Under the pieces are notes generated by a model. It was given only the letters and a program-made list of their open reading frames with translations, had not been told where the DNA came from and did no database searches. A program made the position numbers and the translations under genes. Shown piece by piece: positions 46,001 through 58,895 of a stretch of DNA of 64,000 bases; within the stretch, counting starts at the first letter, position 1; every line of letters starts with the position of its first letter. Source of the stretch: Alisma plantago-aquatica (Eukaryota; Streptophyta; Magnoliopsida; Alismatales; Alismataceae); the NCBI GenBank assembly GCA_963693085.1, contig OY856409.1, positions 525,783,303 through 525,847,302 on the forward strand. The letters run 5' to 3'.

Positions 46001-47092
46001 GGTGATTTTGTTGAAGAAACACTTGGCTTTCACATAGGATTGGAAGAATTAGGTGTTTTTGTCCCTAGATTTTAGCCAATCTATGTGCGCCTTTTGTTGC
46101 CAATCAACTTCCTCGCATTGGAGGATAGCAACGTATTTTTCCTAGAGGGTAGAAGAAGGGTCAGTAGAAACACCACAATGTGGATTTGTAGCTGATACCT
46201 GTCTTTGTTTGATGCACCTGAGAAGGTTTCTTTTCTCTTTGCACTGCTGTTGCATACGTTTGTTGTCCCAGGTTTGTGCATGGGAACTAAAGGCTGAGAT
46301 GGCAGTAAGGAAATCTTCGTTTTTATTCCATCTTGGAAGGAGTTCAGAGTGGAAGTTGGGCATCATCTTCCAGCTGGCTTTGGTTCTGAACAAACATTGA
46401 GGCTTCTTCTTCCTACAATCAGTATTAAGGAGGATCGGGTGGTGATCTGAGTCCACCCTGGGAAGGGTGGTGATGGTAGGTTTGGGATGATTGTCCAGCC
46501 AATCTTCACTGGCCACTAGGTGATCGAGCCTTTCTTGTAAATTGCCATGACGGAAGGTGAAAAGATGACCCTTCCTTTGCATATCCAGAAGACCGCATTG
46601 CATGAGGCAGTTGCTGAAGCGAGTGCTTGTGTCTTTTTCGAAGTAGTTGCTCCCAGATTTCTCAGTTACGCTCAATAAGGTGTTGAAGTCACCGATAATG
46701 GCCCATGATGAAGGGATGGTTGCAAAAAGGTCAGCTAATTGGCTCCAGAGAAGGTGACACTTCACAGGGATTAGGCTAGCATAAACCACCGTTAAGAACC
46801 ATGAATCATTCACCTTACAATGGATTAATTGTCGATGGTTTGTGATGATATCAATTTGACATTTGTGGTTATCCCACATAATCTAGATCCCCCCAGAGAA
46901 TCCGATGGCTTCTACTCTGTGGGAGTTATTAAAACCAATTTTGCGGATAATTTTATCTGCAACTTTCCCACTACATCGCGGATCCATGATGGCAAGAAGT
47001 TGAAGGTTGTGTGACGATTTGAGATCTCTCATGAGGTTGATCTTGTCTTTTAAGTAGGCTCCATTGATGTTCCAACAACACAACTTCATTAT
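43004..47092 (-). pseudogene. LINE ORF2: endonuclease, reverse transcriptase, RNase H (decayed)
   Basis: Starts near 47092 with KLCCWNINGA. A TAG at 46883-46885 interrupts the endonuclease where Trp is likely (TGG to TAG). It continues with IIGDFNTLLS, LFTFRHGNLQERLDHLVAS and VDSDHHPILL, so the GDFN and SDHHP catalytic motifs are intact. After two stops near 46034-46141, the reverse transcriptase reads KAPSKARGPDGV-like text, LRPISLTNG, LCIKLDLSKAFDRMSW, GVRQGDPISPYVF and HVFFADDILLM (FADD intact). A zf-RVT-like piece and an RNase H domain follow: FTDAS, LEDELQAIF, LLSDSQQVVQLLE and VADALAKHA supply the usual Asp-Glu-Asp-Asp. All of 44156-47116 is in one frame; the RNase H start (43149-43610) is in another. 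Confidence 0.9.
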
Positions 47093-47395
47093 GACGAAGA
47101 TTAGGAGGTTGGACATGGATTAGTTGAATGCGACACACAGTCCAACCGACTGCTCGTCACCTTCTTCTTCATTGACTTGCATATTAGCATCGCTCTGGTC
47201 AGGAGGATCCTCATCCTAGAATGAGAGGGTTTGTGCAACATTGCTGGGATCTGGAGGGGTGTCCTTACCATCTAGCTGGTCCCCTGTGTGGCCTTTATTC
47301 CTCACCCTATCGAGGCTTTGAACAGTTTGGTACACGATATTTCTATTGCGTAACATCATATAGTCACTGCTAATTGGGCCACCTTGGCTGTGACG

Positions 47396-47910
47396 TCACA
47401 AGGGAGGTTGATTATGATCTGAATTAGTGTTATTGTGCGCTTTGAACTGGAAGTTACCTTCAGAAGGGTGTTGCTGAGTCCTCCCATCGCTAACTTGATC
47501 ATCACACAGTAAGACTGCAGTGTTAGCAGGTGGGGTATGGACTGTTTTCTTGTTGTCGTCTTGTTTTCCTTTATCCACGTTGGCCTTTTTATTCTTTGCC
47601 AATCATTTCTTTTTTTTTTCTAACCACAGTTTCCCATTCGCCGTCCTCCTCATCGATGGTAGGGGTTTCATCTTCTGATATGGCTACTGTAGTGCCCTCG
47701 TTCTCCGTATTCCTTGGCTTGCTTTTGGGCTTAGTTGTAGGGGGGTTGTCTTTATGAGCAGGTTTGCGCCACTCTGGCTTCTAGGCGTGTATCACCATAG
47801 TGTAGGAAATACTAGGGAGAGGAACTGGGATGGACGAGGAGGCAAGGTCCAGCTGAGGGGGGTTGACAAACTTGCATTCAGAGTCACTATGACCTAACCG
47901 CCCACACTAT
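47396..47910 (-). pseudogene. LINE ORF1, C-terminal fragment
   Basis: The 5'-truncated ORF1 starts inside the zinc knuckle (CGRLGHSDSEC, about 47870-47905). It continues through a Pro-rich linker and a DEEDGEWETVV-like acidic segment near 47640-47660 into the open piece 47396-47602, which begins MAKNKKANVDKGKQDD. Between 47130 and 47390 I see only linker or inter-ORF DNA. No function can remain. Confidence 0.65.
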
Positions 47911-50900
47911 ATGTGTATATGAAACATTAATTATATAATTTTATTTTAACATTTAAAGAAATGTATTTGTATTCATAAATTTTGATCATAGGTTAACTAG
48001 AGTGTTTAAATTATTCCTATGTATCTAAGTGCACTTATTGCAACTAATCAATCAATGATTACTCCAACACTTATATTTACCTTATGCATATTAAACGAGT
48101 TAGTATATAATCCATTATTGTTGTGGCTATCTTTTTTTATGATAAATAGAGCTATAAATTTACCAAATTCATAAGATGAAAACATAGTTGTTCAATTACT
48201 AATTATTTTCATTATGTGAGGGTTAAAGTGGGTAAATCATTCAAGGGATGCTGAAATCATATAAAGGATGGATAAATAAGTGATTTCATACTTGATATTT
48301 GGATTAACTATAACAAATTTTGAGATTCAAGGTTTTCTATATTAAATTGAATATTATCACTAAGTAGGAAGATTACATAGAGCATAAATATTTTATTTAA
48401 CATTTTTTATCTTCATATAATTATTTCTAGAAAAAGGTGTTATATGATGAGGTTTTGTTGTGTTGAGGTCCACTATGAATTATGAACCCTTGTTAGATTC
48501 TATTTGGTGTAAAATTATACTTGAGACCTAATATTAATCAATTTATATTTTTAATCATGATGAAATTACAATATTACCCACCTTATACAACTTTCATCCT
48601 CAAAAGGCCATGTTAGTATCCACCTTATGATTTTACCCATTTTATAGCTTTCTAAGTCTCCTTCAATACCCTAACTTTGTCATAAAGGTTAATAATTCTA
48701 CTCTAACAAGTTCTAAACTACTAGATAATTAAGTCACCAATACTCCACATGCATAAGACAAACATATCTATCTAATTAATATATAGGTTTAGAACTAGGT
48801 CATACCTTTTCAATTAACTTTAAAGTCAACTTAATCCTTCGAGTTCAGGGCTTCTAAACCTGGCATGAATATATATTATCCAATTGCATGAAATTTAGAC
48901 ATCTACCTACTTTAGGTCTTACATATAAACTCAGTTGGTCAGACTTCTTCATTTATGCTAGCCATGAACTAACCTAAAGCTATCAAATATCATCATGCTA
49001 CTCTCTAAAATTTGAGTAGTGTAGATGTCTCATGCCACATTTTATAAAGAAGAAGACATGCATGATAAGTCTTTTTTTTTCTCATGATCTACTAAGACAC
49101 TCATTTACAGTCATCACCATTGAGAATAAGAGAGGATATGTCACCAACTACAATAGAAATAACATAAGGATCAAAATTATATGCACTTATATCCCTAAGA
49201 CATACATCTAGACATAATCCTTTGGGATTGTAATTCATTTAGAGTTCCTAACTATTTTACCCCAAAGGAAAAAAAAGCTTACAATAAATATAACTCAGTG
49301 GACACATAAAATAGATGAAAAAAGTAAAACTATAAAGCTCAGACTCATGATCATGTTTTATATAGAAAGCAAGAAAATAGAGATTGACATTTAAATTATT
49401 GGGAAAACACAAAAATATAAAAAAGATGATTCTTACCCAAGAGTGTACGAATAAGGAATGTGCGCCAAAGATAAATTTGATGACCTATTATGACTAGGAA
49501 AATATTAGGCAACCCTCTATCAATGAAAAAGAGGTAATATATTTTTTATAATCTCAAGTTAAATGATGGTTTTTGATTAAAATAAGAAAACCAATACATA
49601 TAAAGTGATTTTAATTTTTAGTTTGAGAATTTATGGAGGTTATAAATGATCGTGTCCTTCTCAGTATTATCCATATATGTCCTAACTTTTAAGTTGTTGG
49701 ATCCTAATTTAATCGACATCCCCATGGTGAAGATTTATTACAAGCGTCTGAGACAAAAATCATGAGAAATGAATGAGGATCATATATGATAAGTTTCATA
49801 TGAAAAGATCTAATACCTTAGTTTAACTAAATCAAGAAAGATATGATCTCTATTGTTACAATCAAGTTTAATACAATCCCAATGTTAATTACACCTTTAT
49901 TAATACTTTTCATTATTAATTGGTTGATATACATTTTATTTTAGATTAAAATTATTCTTTGATAAACTAAAGAAAATATGGTAGTGAATTGAAACCCGAG
50001 TGCTAAAAGTGATAAGACATAGAGATCCCGAGTTTAAACTCTATTGGCAACATGATGAAGGAATCACTAATTTCATTTAGAAGGGAAACATATGTTATGA
50101 AAAAAATGAGGTTTAAACCTTAGTTTACGTAGAATAATCCACACATGTTGGTAGAAAGAGATTTAAAAATATTTAAGGAATTATTTAATAATGATATTAT
50201 CATTTGTTCTATTGTATAATTGCTGAGACTTTGATTATGAATCCAATGAAAAATAATGAACTAAATCAATGTTAAAATAAGAGATTTATGGTATTTTTAG
50301 TTATCACACAAAAATTATAATCAGGTGACGACCGAGGGGATATTAACTAACGACCAATCAAGTAGTGGACTGCCTATCAATGATGCAAATTGCAGGCTCA
50401 CAAACGAATAGAAACTTCTTGTTACTTCTGCCCAACATATCCTATCAGAAACGAACATAGATTTTGGCATACTAATCAGAAATCGATAGAATGTGTTTTA
50501 TTGGATTGGTATTACAATTATTCATAAAAAAATTTCTAAATAGAAAAAAATGAATCATTAGGCAATTTATAAGGATATTTTCATAGAAGAATGTGAAGAA
50601 TAGGGAGAACCAACCCGTAGATCTAACATGGTAAAATTTTTAAACCACAGATTCATTGTCTCTTTCTCTTTCCCTTGATCAGAGTTTTTTATAGGACTTT
50701 CCAAAGGTTGTTTTCTACCTATCCTCTTTACTTATTCTCTAGTAGGTTATGTTTGCAGCTACTGACCTGCCTATTTGAATGTGTTTTTGAGATTTTAATT
50801 TGAAATGAAGTAGAGTAGGAAAAAATACAAACACACCAAGCCTATATTCAAGACTAATGATCTAGAATCAGATCTATGTGAGTGGAAAATCATTCTTGAA

Positions 50901-52619
50901 CCTTGATTTTACATAAGCCAAAATTTAAAAAAACCGTAAATTGTCTTATACCTTGAAAATTGTTTTCAATTTGTTGAGCCAAAATGGGAGAATTTAGCTG
51001 AGAAATTGATTCTTTTAGCATAAGTTTGAAGTCTGTTAGTTAAATTAAAGAATAAAATAAACAATAGGTAAGTTGAACTCCATAGAATCAATCACAGACG
51101 TATGCACCATGAAGGAGGAAATGTGACTACCAATTGAAAATTCTAGAATGAGGTAACTGGAGCATACTTGAGCATACCAAGAATGAGTCCAAGGAGCATG
51201 ATCTGCATAAATTAATAAGGCACCCAACATTAGTTAGAAATTTTGGTGGTACCCAGTACAATCCAGATAGTTCAAATACTACTCAGTAGGTTAGCCTTTG
51301 TGAAACCATTGATGAAGGTAGTGAAGCTAAGTGCTTTGACTCTCCACTTGAGTACCCAAGTTTAGAGGAGCAATAAATTTTATCCATTCATCTATTTAGC
51401 CACCAAGACTAGACATGGCCTACCCTTTTCTAGGCTAGGGAGAGATTTTAGGATACATACAGTCACATGTCTACTCTAAGTCTTATATTGTGAGTTTCTA
51501 TCTTGCACTAATACTTGCACATGCTTAAGGACACTGCATTTCCGACAAGGCATAATAAAAAATAAAAGATTAGTTTATGGATTTAGTTGATTTACTTAAT
51601 GTAGTTATTACCATAACTCCTTATGTGTTGGTTGGTTTATAATTTTCAATTACCATGCTTATATTCTTCTATGTTATAATACAGATAACAATACATGTCT
51701 AAATTATCATGATTTTTTAATGACTTTCCATGCACTCAGCCAGTATCTCACACACTATATTAAAATAGTTTTCAAGATAGGGTCTAGCATAGTAGGAGGA
51801 TCTAGAGGTTATCTTTCATCAGGAGTAGATCAACTGAGGTCTTGAGAAGTAGTTTAGTTAGATGGTATCTTATCCTTCCTCTAGTAGTGGGAATGTGAAA
51901 ATGAGGATTGAGAGAAATTTTGTTACAGTTGTATTTGTTGTATATTACAACCAGAACTTGTTTATTTCAATTGATTATGATATAAGAGTAAAAATCAATT
52001 CTGAACTCATGATGCTTGTTCTTAAACCAGATGTTATTTGTTAAATTAACGTGATGTTTCCTCCATTTTGTTAATTTAAAGAAAGAAAAACTTAGAAGTG
52101 ACTTTAGTTAGTGATTAGAATTGGATGGTTAGTCTAGTCCCTCTTAGTGGGCTTAAACAATGGCTAGTGGATTTGTCTTGCGTCAACATTTTCTATTAGA
52201 ACTTAGGTTTGGGATATATGTGGTAAGAGAAAAATAGGATTATGATATTTTCCTCTTTGAACAACAATTTAATAACAATATATGTCCATATGGAGTTTGG
52301 ATATGGCAGGAACAGGACGTGGTCATGGTGAAAAACAAACTAAGAGCCATTATGGCCTTGATCATCAAATAATTTTTCAAGGTGGAGAAGATGGAGATGT
52401 GGCAACCAGGATGTAACATATCTTTCAAATAGAAAAGAGAAAAATAACATGGACAAGGGGTTTTCATCTTCTATCAAGGACTTGATGACATCCTATGAAC
52501 TAGTGAAGAAGCTCTATAGAACTAAGATTTTTGGGACTTCATACTCAGTTGTTGCATATGTATGGTTTTGACAGTTGTAAAAGGTTTTCTGCCTAATGGA
52601 GTTACAATAGAACAAGCAC
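47911..52619. other. Unassigned AT-rich DNA
   Basis: About 4.7 kb of AT-rich DNA with short A and T runs. No protein domain, tRNA or clear element terminus was found. It may contain the 5' LTR and leader of the decayed Gypsy element G3 that follows, but I could not find a primer-binding site or a second LTR to prove it. A slightly richer patch at 50320-50460 (GTGACGACCGAGGGG) stands out in base composition only. Confidence 0.5.
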
Positions 52620-55600
52620 ATTAACCATGCTATCTATCTACATAAAGGAGATGTTGGATTATGGTGTCTTGGAGTAGAAGACAAGATGAAAGACACAATG
52701 ATGAGATGGAAGAACTTTGTTGATGAGTTCCACTTCAATTCTTTCCGTCCTACCTTCCTGAGTGATAAGATCATATAGTTGGAGAGCATTGGACAAGACA
52801 ATATGATAGCTATGAGGCAGATCATAGTAGATTGGTGAACTTTTGTTGATAGCATTTACCAAATGACATAGAGAAAATGTAGGGGGTTTCAAGCATGTTT
52901 AACATTATAAATTTGACACATTATATGAATAGTTAGCCTAAGAAATAGAGAAAACTTTTAAGAGTTTTTGGAAGAAACAAAATGTATTGAAGAGTAGTTA
53001 ATATTGATAAACATTCTAAGGGTAGAAAAAGATCTGAATATGTTGCTAGAGGAAGACATAGTAGTGTCAAACACATATGAGGTGGTGGATTCTTTTCCAA
53101 AAAAAGTATGATGTCTCACATATTTTAGAAGGTAATGATCTAGTTTTGATGTGGTATATTCTCACATTAGAGGAAGATCTAACCCTTCTATATGGAATAT
53201 GCCACATAGGTAAGAACCTTCATCAAAGCCTTCAAAATAACCAACATAGGTCCATAGAGACAAGATACGATTGTATGTGACACTTGTTGTCGGGAAAACT
53301 ATGGTTAATGTTATGGAACTGATTTTCAAGGATTCTAGTAATGTGGACATTTAAGTCATTACAAGAGAAAATATCCAAAGCTTCAGAGCACACCAACATA
53401 GTGTTCACAATCCTAGCTTCGAACTTTACAGAGGTAGGCTTCAGTTAGAGGAGAAAGTTCTTCAATGTCTTTGTGCTCTAGTCTGGAAGTATTTAGTAGC
53501 AGTAGTGGACAATGAGGACAATGTAGCAGAGGGAGATCTACAAGAAGTTTCTTCTCTATGACTCAACCATTGGAGTAGTCTTGCCCAAAGTTGTTACATG
53601 TGTGATGCTTCTCTTTTATAACAATTAAATTAAAGTCTTGATAGATCCTGGTGCAACACATTATTGTATATAGAGACTGTTAGTCAGCAGATTAAATCTT
53701 ATCTCAAGATTTATCTTTTGACTTTTTGTTAAGAGTATTGTTGTTTGAGACAACAATTTTATCAGAATTATGTCTGAAATGTCTTTTGAGTTTTAGTGGG
53801 TATAACATAGAGGTTAATCTCATACCCTTAGACATTAACTATTTTCCAATAATTTTAGTATGGATTTCCTTGAGACATACCATGTAAAATTAGATTTTTG
53901 GAAGAAAGATGCTATCTTTCATCAAGATGTATTTTCCTATATCTTCATGGGAGACAAAAAAGTCTTATCCACATGCGTATCATTGACTATTATATTTAAT
54001 AAGATGATGAGAAGGGTCTGAGGCCTTTTTAGCACACATGGTAGATGCAAAATCAGAGAACAAAGAAAGATAACATAGAGGATGTTTATGTAGTGTGCGA
54101 GTTCACAAATTATTTTTTTGATGAGTTGCATGTTTACTTCCAGAGAGAGATGTTGACTTTGAGGTACAAATTCTACATGGTAGTCACCCAATAGCATTAC
54201 AAGTGTATAGAATGGCAGTTGTAGAGTTAAAGGAATCAAGATTTAGTTACATGAGTTACTAAATAAGGATTTCATCCAATCTAGTACATCATGATTTCGG
54301 AGTTCCAATGCTTTTTGTGAAAAAGAAGGATGCCACTATGTGCTTGTGCATAGACTATAAACAACATAATAAGATAGTGATCAAGAACATATATCATTTT
54401 CCTAGGATTGATGACCTATTTAATATTAGCTATGTACAACAATATTTTCAAAAATAAATCGTAGGTAAGGTTATCATTAGTTAAGAATAAAGGCATACGA
54501 TTTACCTAAGTCAGCCCTGAGAACAAGATGTGGACATTTTTATTTTGTAGTTATGTGTTTTTGGATTGACAAATACCCCCTGCAATTTTCATCAATATGA
54601 TGAATAGAATTTCTAGACCACAACTAGATTAGTCTATACTAGTTTTATAGATAATATTCATAAATATACTAGAGATGAAGAACAACATGAGCACTATATG
54701 AGGACAACTCTACAGTTATCAATACACTATCAATTTTATGCTAAGTTCAACACATGTGAGATGGTCTGATGAAGTTTGTGTTCTTGTGCATGTCATATTA
54801 GGAGAACGAAACAATGTAGACCCTAAGAAGGTGTAATCTATTCTTAATTTAGAACAACCCACAACCCCTAATGATATCAGAAGTTTTATAGGGTTTGTTG
54901 AATATTGTAGGAGATTTATTAGGAATTTAGTAGCACCACTTACACACATATAGCAAGGAAGGATATGCCTTTTGTTTGGTCTGAAACATGTGAGAAAAGT
55001 TTTTAAACACTAAAGAAGAAGTTAACAATGGCACCAATTTTTATTTATCGAAGGAAGACAAGGGACATGTGGTGTTCTATAATGCGTCAAGGTGAGGTTT
55101 AGGATGTGTTCCTATGCAGGAAGGAATGACACTAACCTATTCTTCTACATAGAACAAGAAGAATGAGGAGAGTTATCCAACACATAATCTTGAGCTAGCA
55201 TCATTAGTACATGCCTTAAATACATGTCATACTTTCTCTATGGTGAGCCATGTTAGTTCTTTACTGACCATATGAGTTTAAATTACAAATTTACACAAAA
55301 TAATCTCAAACTAAGACATTGTAGATGGTTATAACATATAAAGGACTATGATGTTACTATTAATTACCACCATGTGAAAGCCAATGTTATGGAAGATGAT
55401 CTGAGTAGGAAGTTTAAATAACCGGTTAAAATGTTTTCCATGGCATGTGTAAAGAGATACTTATTGGTCAAAATGAGATAGATGATTTTAGATTTCAATG
55501 TGTCTAAAAAAGGTGGGATGATTGAACAAATGAAAGTTACACATATATTCTATGAGAAAATTAAATAACTTCAACAAAGAGATAGTGAATTAAAGAAAAT

Positions 55601-56027
55601 CATGCATGATTTAACAGAAGGTAATAGGAAAAAGTTGAGATATTGAGATGATGGGTTGTTGTATCTACATAATAGATTGTGTGTTCCATGTGACATTGAG
55701 TTAAAAAAGTAGATTCTTGAGGAGTGTCACTCTTATATGTATGCAATGCTTTTAGGTAGTTATATGATGTATATAAACATCAAGGAATTATATTGGTTGA
55801 TATGTATGAAGAGAGATCTAGATGAGTATGTAGCCAAGTGTGGTGTGCACCAACAAGACAATGCTGAATAACGGGTACCCTTTAAGCACTCTTATTCCTA
55901 TCTAGAACTGAAAACATACTGATATAGACTTTGTGGTAAGATAACCTACAACATCACTTGAATTTGACTGTATATGAGTGATTGTGGACAAATCAAATAA
56001 ATTTTTTCATGTTTCTTCCTATTAAGT
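52620..56027 (+). pseudogene. Ty3/Gypsy G3 gag-pol, heavily decayed, cut by G4
   Basis: Pieces in all three + frames follow the Gypsy order. Gag-like FVDEFHFNSF lies near 52715, and the protease motif IDPGATHYCI near 53640 (Ser of DSG changed to Pro). MDFLETYHVKLDFWKKDA follows near 53860. Reverse transcriptase pieces [21 protein letters not shown] and PRIDDLF lie at 54270-54420, then FIDNI near 54645, where the second catalytic Asp is Asn (AAT, 54653-54655). Next are RSFIGFVEYCRRFIRNF near 54880 and RNase H HNLELASLVHAL near 55185. The integrase finger and core are at 55680-56027 (RLCVPCDIEL, YWLICMKRDLDEYVAKCGVHQQD and WVIVDKSNKFFHVSSY-like text). The fourth zinc ligand Cys is His. The integrase stops abruptly at 56027, where the G4 LTR begins; the remainder should lie beyond the right edge. 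Confidence 0.8.
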
Positions 56028-56640
56028 TGTCACGGGTTAACAACCTAACTCCACTGTACACCTCAGGCGCCAACATAAGGCGTACAATAGAGTTAAAATT
56101 GCCCGTCCCTGAGTGGATCAAACACACGAATATATAAATGCACCGAATAAAAAGCTTCCATACATAAACCAAATTGTTCATTACATAGGGGCCCGAAGGC
56201 ATAGGAGTACTACAGAAGAAACTTAATACATGAGAAACTAATTACAGAAGAAAAGAAACATAAACTAAGAGTCCCATTTAGCTTTAGCATCCCCATGATA
56301 GATCTGATTTTTGTGAGCCGGCATATAGAGTAGCAATATCATCTTTCTTTCATCATGAGCATCATAAGCAGAAGGTACCTATAAAACATATGCAATTGGT
56401 ACGCGTCAGCACAATATATAAATATATTGTACTGAGTACGCCTACGCGTCATTTGATTTACCTCTTTCATACTTGGCAATAAGGATAAAAGTAAACTTGG
56501 CAGTAATAGGCAACTACAACAATATATCCAAAGTTAAGCAAAAGTTTGTTAATAACAAGGAACATGTATCTTTTAAGCATATTTTCCATCATCTTTCTCA
56601 TAAATCCGCCACTAATGGCTTTGATGCTTTCAGACCTTTA

Positions 56641-56752
56641 TGATCTACTACCAAAGAGTTTGAGATCATTTTATATGTGTGATCTACTACCAAAGAGTTT
56701 GAGATCATTACACATGTGATCTACTACCAAAGAGTTTGAGATCACTTCCATG
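56641..56752. repeat. Triple tandem repeat in the G4 LTR
   Basis: TGATCTACTACCAAAGAGTT followed by TGAGATCA occurs three times, starting at 56641, 56680 and 56717 (spacing 39 and 37). Each copy is bounded by GATC words that are complementary to each other. It lies in the 3' part of the LTR on the element strand. It could be an enhancer or simple slippage. Confidence 0.85.
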
Positions 56753-57589
56753 CACTAGTCTACCAAGTACTCATATGATGGACACTATATATATTATGTT
56801 TGCAGGTGTTTGAAACTATACATATAGAAATTCAAGCAAAATATCAAATCATGCATAGCATCATACAAGACATTCATTTCATTCAATATATTATGCCAAG
56901 GGTTCTACATATTCATATATCTCAAGCATTAAATATAGTAGGCCAAAAAGAGGTAATGGCGTACCTTCTACTCAGAAGTGGGGAGTCCAGAGATGCTCCT
57001 CACTGGTACCTTTGATTTCCTGAAATTATTGGAGATTTGGTATTTATTAGATATATTGTTTGAATTACACATATTCTAAAGAGTATATAAAAAGGCCCTT
57101 TATAGATTTGGAGTCATGAGATTAGAGTATGGGTCTTAGAGTATGGAGTTGAGTCCAAGATTATTATTGTCACATCAGAGTAGGATCATAAAGTCAGAAT
57201 CATGGTCTGGAGATCATATTAATTAATTATGCACATATTGGTAGGTCAAAATATGAAAAAGAGTGATAAATTGGTTTTGTTGATAATTGAGCAAAAAGGA
57301 TCTAATCATTTCATGATGATATAGATGAAAAAAGATGATGATCACAGGTTTTTGGTAATTTAAACAGATCTGAGTATTTTCTAATTAATTAATCAAGATA
57401 TGAACATATTTAAACATGAGAATTTACTCGAGTCATATTTAGGGTCAACAAATGTCAAAATCGTGATCCTCGTATTTTTCTGATCAAAATGGAGTATTTA
57501 TTCGTATTTTTCTGACACTCCTACTATTTTTAACGAATTTCCCAAGATTGGGTCATAAACTGAATTTCAAGTTGATAAAAGAAAAAAAG

Positions 57590-58570
57590 AAAAGCGTGGA
57601 CCGTTGGATGTTCAGATCCAACGGTCGAGATCTCGCGCATATGCGTTTAAGACGGCTGAGGTGGGTCAAGGGCTGCTTACTTGGCGAACTGTGGTTCGTC
57701 CACCTGGATCTGAGTCAGCTTGACGTGGACCCGCGCGATTGGTCCAACTAAGCCAAGCGGGTCCTCCTCCTTCTTGCTCCACTCACGAACAGCAGGTAGG
57801 GGAGGTGGACTCCGGCGAGCTCGGGCGGAGGCTGCGCTCGTCCTTGCGCGAGAAGGGGGTCGGGTTCACCTTCGGGAGGCGGATCCGAACCCGGGCGGCT
57901 AGCTTGCAGGTCGCAGCTCCCCGCGAGATGTTGGGTCGACCAAGAATCCGGCGAGTTGTAGAGCTCGCGGCGGAGGGTGAAGGTAGCGGGAGGAGCAGAC
58001 GATGAAGCTTCAAGGTGAGGGGCCGCTAAGGTGGGTGAAGGTGCCTCAGAGCTTAGGGAGTACCCAATTGGGGACGAGCAGGCCGGTAGGAGCCTCGTCC
58101 AGCAGCTCGACGGCGGCGGATAGACTGGAAGGGGGAAAGCTTGAGGGTGGAGCGATGCCGGCTTGCTTCGGGCGAATTGGAGGTAAGGGTGAACTAAAGA
58201 GGTGTCGGCGGAGCTACGAGGGGGTTTAAGTAGGCACGAGGTTGGTTGAGGAGTGTATGCCCATTGGGCTCAGCCGCGGTTGGAGACGGGGACTCGCTGG
58301 TGAGGTCGTGCGAGGGGTTGAGGTCACGTTCGGGGGTCGTGTGAGAGGTCAGAGAGTTCGTGGAAGCGAGGTGGAGGCAATGCCTTGGTTAGTTGCTCGC
58401 GAAGCAGCGTGGAGTGGCGAGGAGTGGTCCGAGGTGGCTGTAGCCACGTCTCTGCGGGTCAATCGGAGGAAGAGGACGACCGGATGGCCGTCTGATCCAC
58501 TCAGGATCCATGGACGCGCCATCCGATGGTCATCATTGCTCAGGAGAGTCGGGTGACGTCAGCGCCGCGA
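57590..58570. other. CpG-rich block in the G4 LTR
   Basis: About 1 kb rich in G, C and CpG (CGGCG, CGCGCG and GGCGAG words), in sharp contrast to the AT-rich DNA on both sides. It occupies the position of the C-rich promoter block of the LARD-like LTR and is probably the promoter and R region. Retained CpGs suggest little time for deamination. Confidence 0.7.
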
Positions 58571-58860
58571 ACCAGGGAGGAAAAATAATCGAAACTATGG
58601 CTTGATGATTGAAATCATGACACATATTTGATTAAACATTAATAGAACTAAAAAAAATCGTAGAGGGAGCTAGGAATGTCCAAATGACATGAAATTTGGA
58701 CCATAGCTTCACCATAGCATACCCCACATGTTGTTAAAGTTTGGGGTCGAGATTCCTATCATTGAGTGATCTATTAATCTTTAGGTGAATCAGGGTTTTA
58801 AGATATACTGAAGATTAAAGGAACAAAGTATAAAAGAATTAGGAAACTCACTTTATCACA

Positions 58861-58873
58861 TCCTACTCACCTT
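58861..58873 (-). promoter_or_regulatory. Polypurine tract of G4
   Basis: AAGGTGAGTAGGA on the element strand directly precedes the LTR start TGTGATAAAG. Upstream is GAGGACAAAATTTCTTTT. The layout is the same as at 7796-7820 in the LARD-like element. Confidence 0.8.
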
Positions 58874-58895
58874 AAAAGAAATTTTGTCCTCAAAA

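Larger units (their letters stand above)
42972..47910 (-). mobile_element. Second L1-type LINE, 5'-truncated, with RNase H, minus strand
   Basis: A short A tail (seven T on the + strand near 42975) is followed, reading right to left, by the end of ORF1 (47396-47910), the endonuclease (46142-47116), reverse transcriptase (about 44150-46033), and an RNase H domain (43004-43610). The right border falls within the ORF1 zinc knuckle, where C-G-R-L-G-H-S-D-S-E-C is readable at about 47870-47905, so the copy is 5'-truncated as most LINE copies are. Most pol pieces share one frame, so damage is mainly point stops. No clean target duplication was found. Confidence 0.87.
56028..58860 (-). repeat. 3' LTR of G4
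   Basis: On the element strand it starts TGTGATAAAGTGAG (ending at 58860) and ends CCCGTGACA (56028). It shares GAAGCTATGGTCCAAATTT near 58690 and CCACTCAGGGACGGGC (56101-56116), 73 bases from the end, with the LARD-like LTR. It holds a CpG-rich block at 57590-58570 and a triple tandem repeat at 56641-56752. Open frames inside the GC-rich block (for example 58242-58556) are composition artefacts, not genes. Confidence 0.92.

Noticed and set aside
42955..47945. AAACATTA as the target duplication of the second LINE
   Set aside because: The left copy is not adjacent to the A tail and the right copy is about 20 bases outside the apparent border; only 8 bases in AT-rich DNA, likely chance.
51862..52044. 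Short + strand open frame upstream of G3 as gag start
   Set aside because: No gag motif is readable in it and it is not in register with the gag-like text near 52715.
58242..58556. Arg/Gly/Val-rich open frames in the GC-rich part of the G4 LTR
   Set aside because: Several overlapping frames on both strands are open only because GC-rich DNA has few stops. The region is inside an LTR and has no domain.
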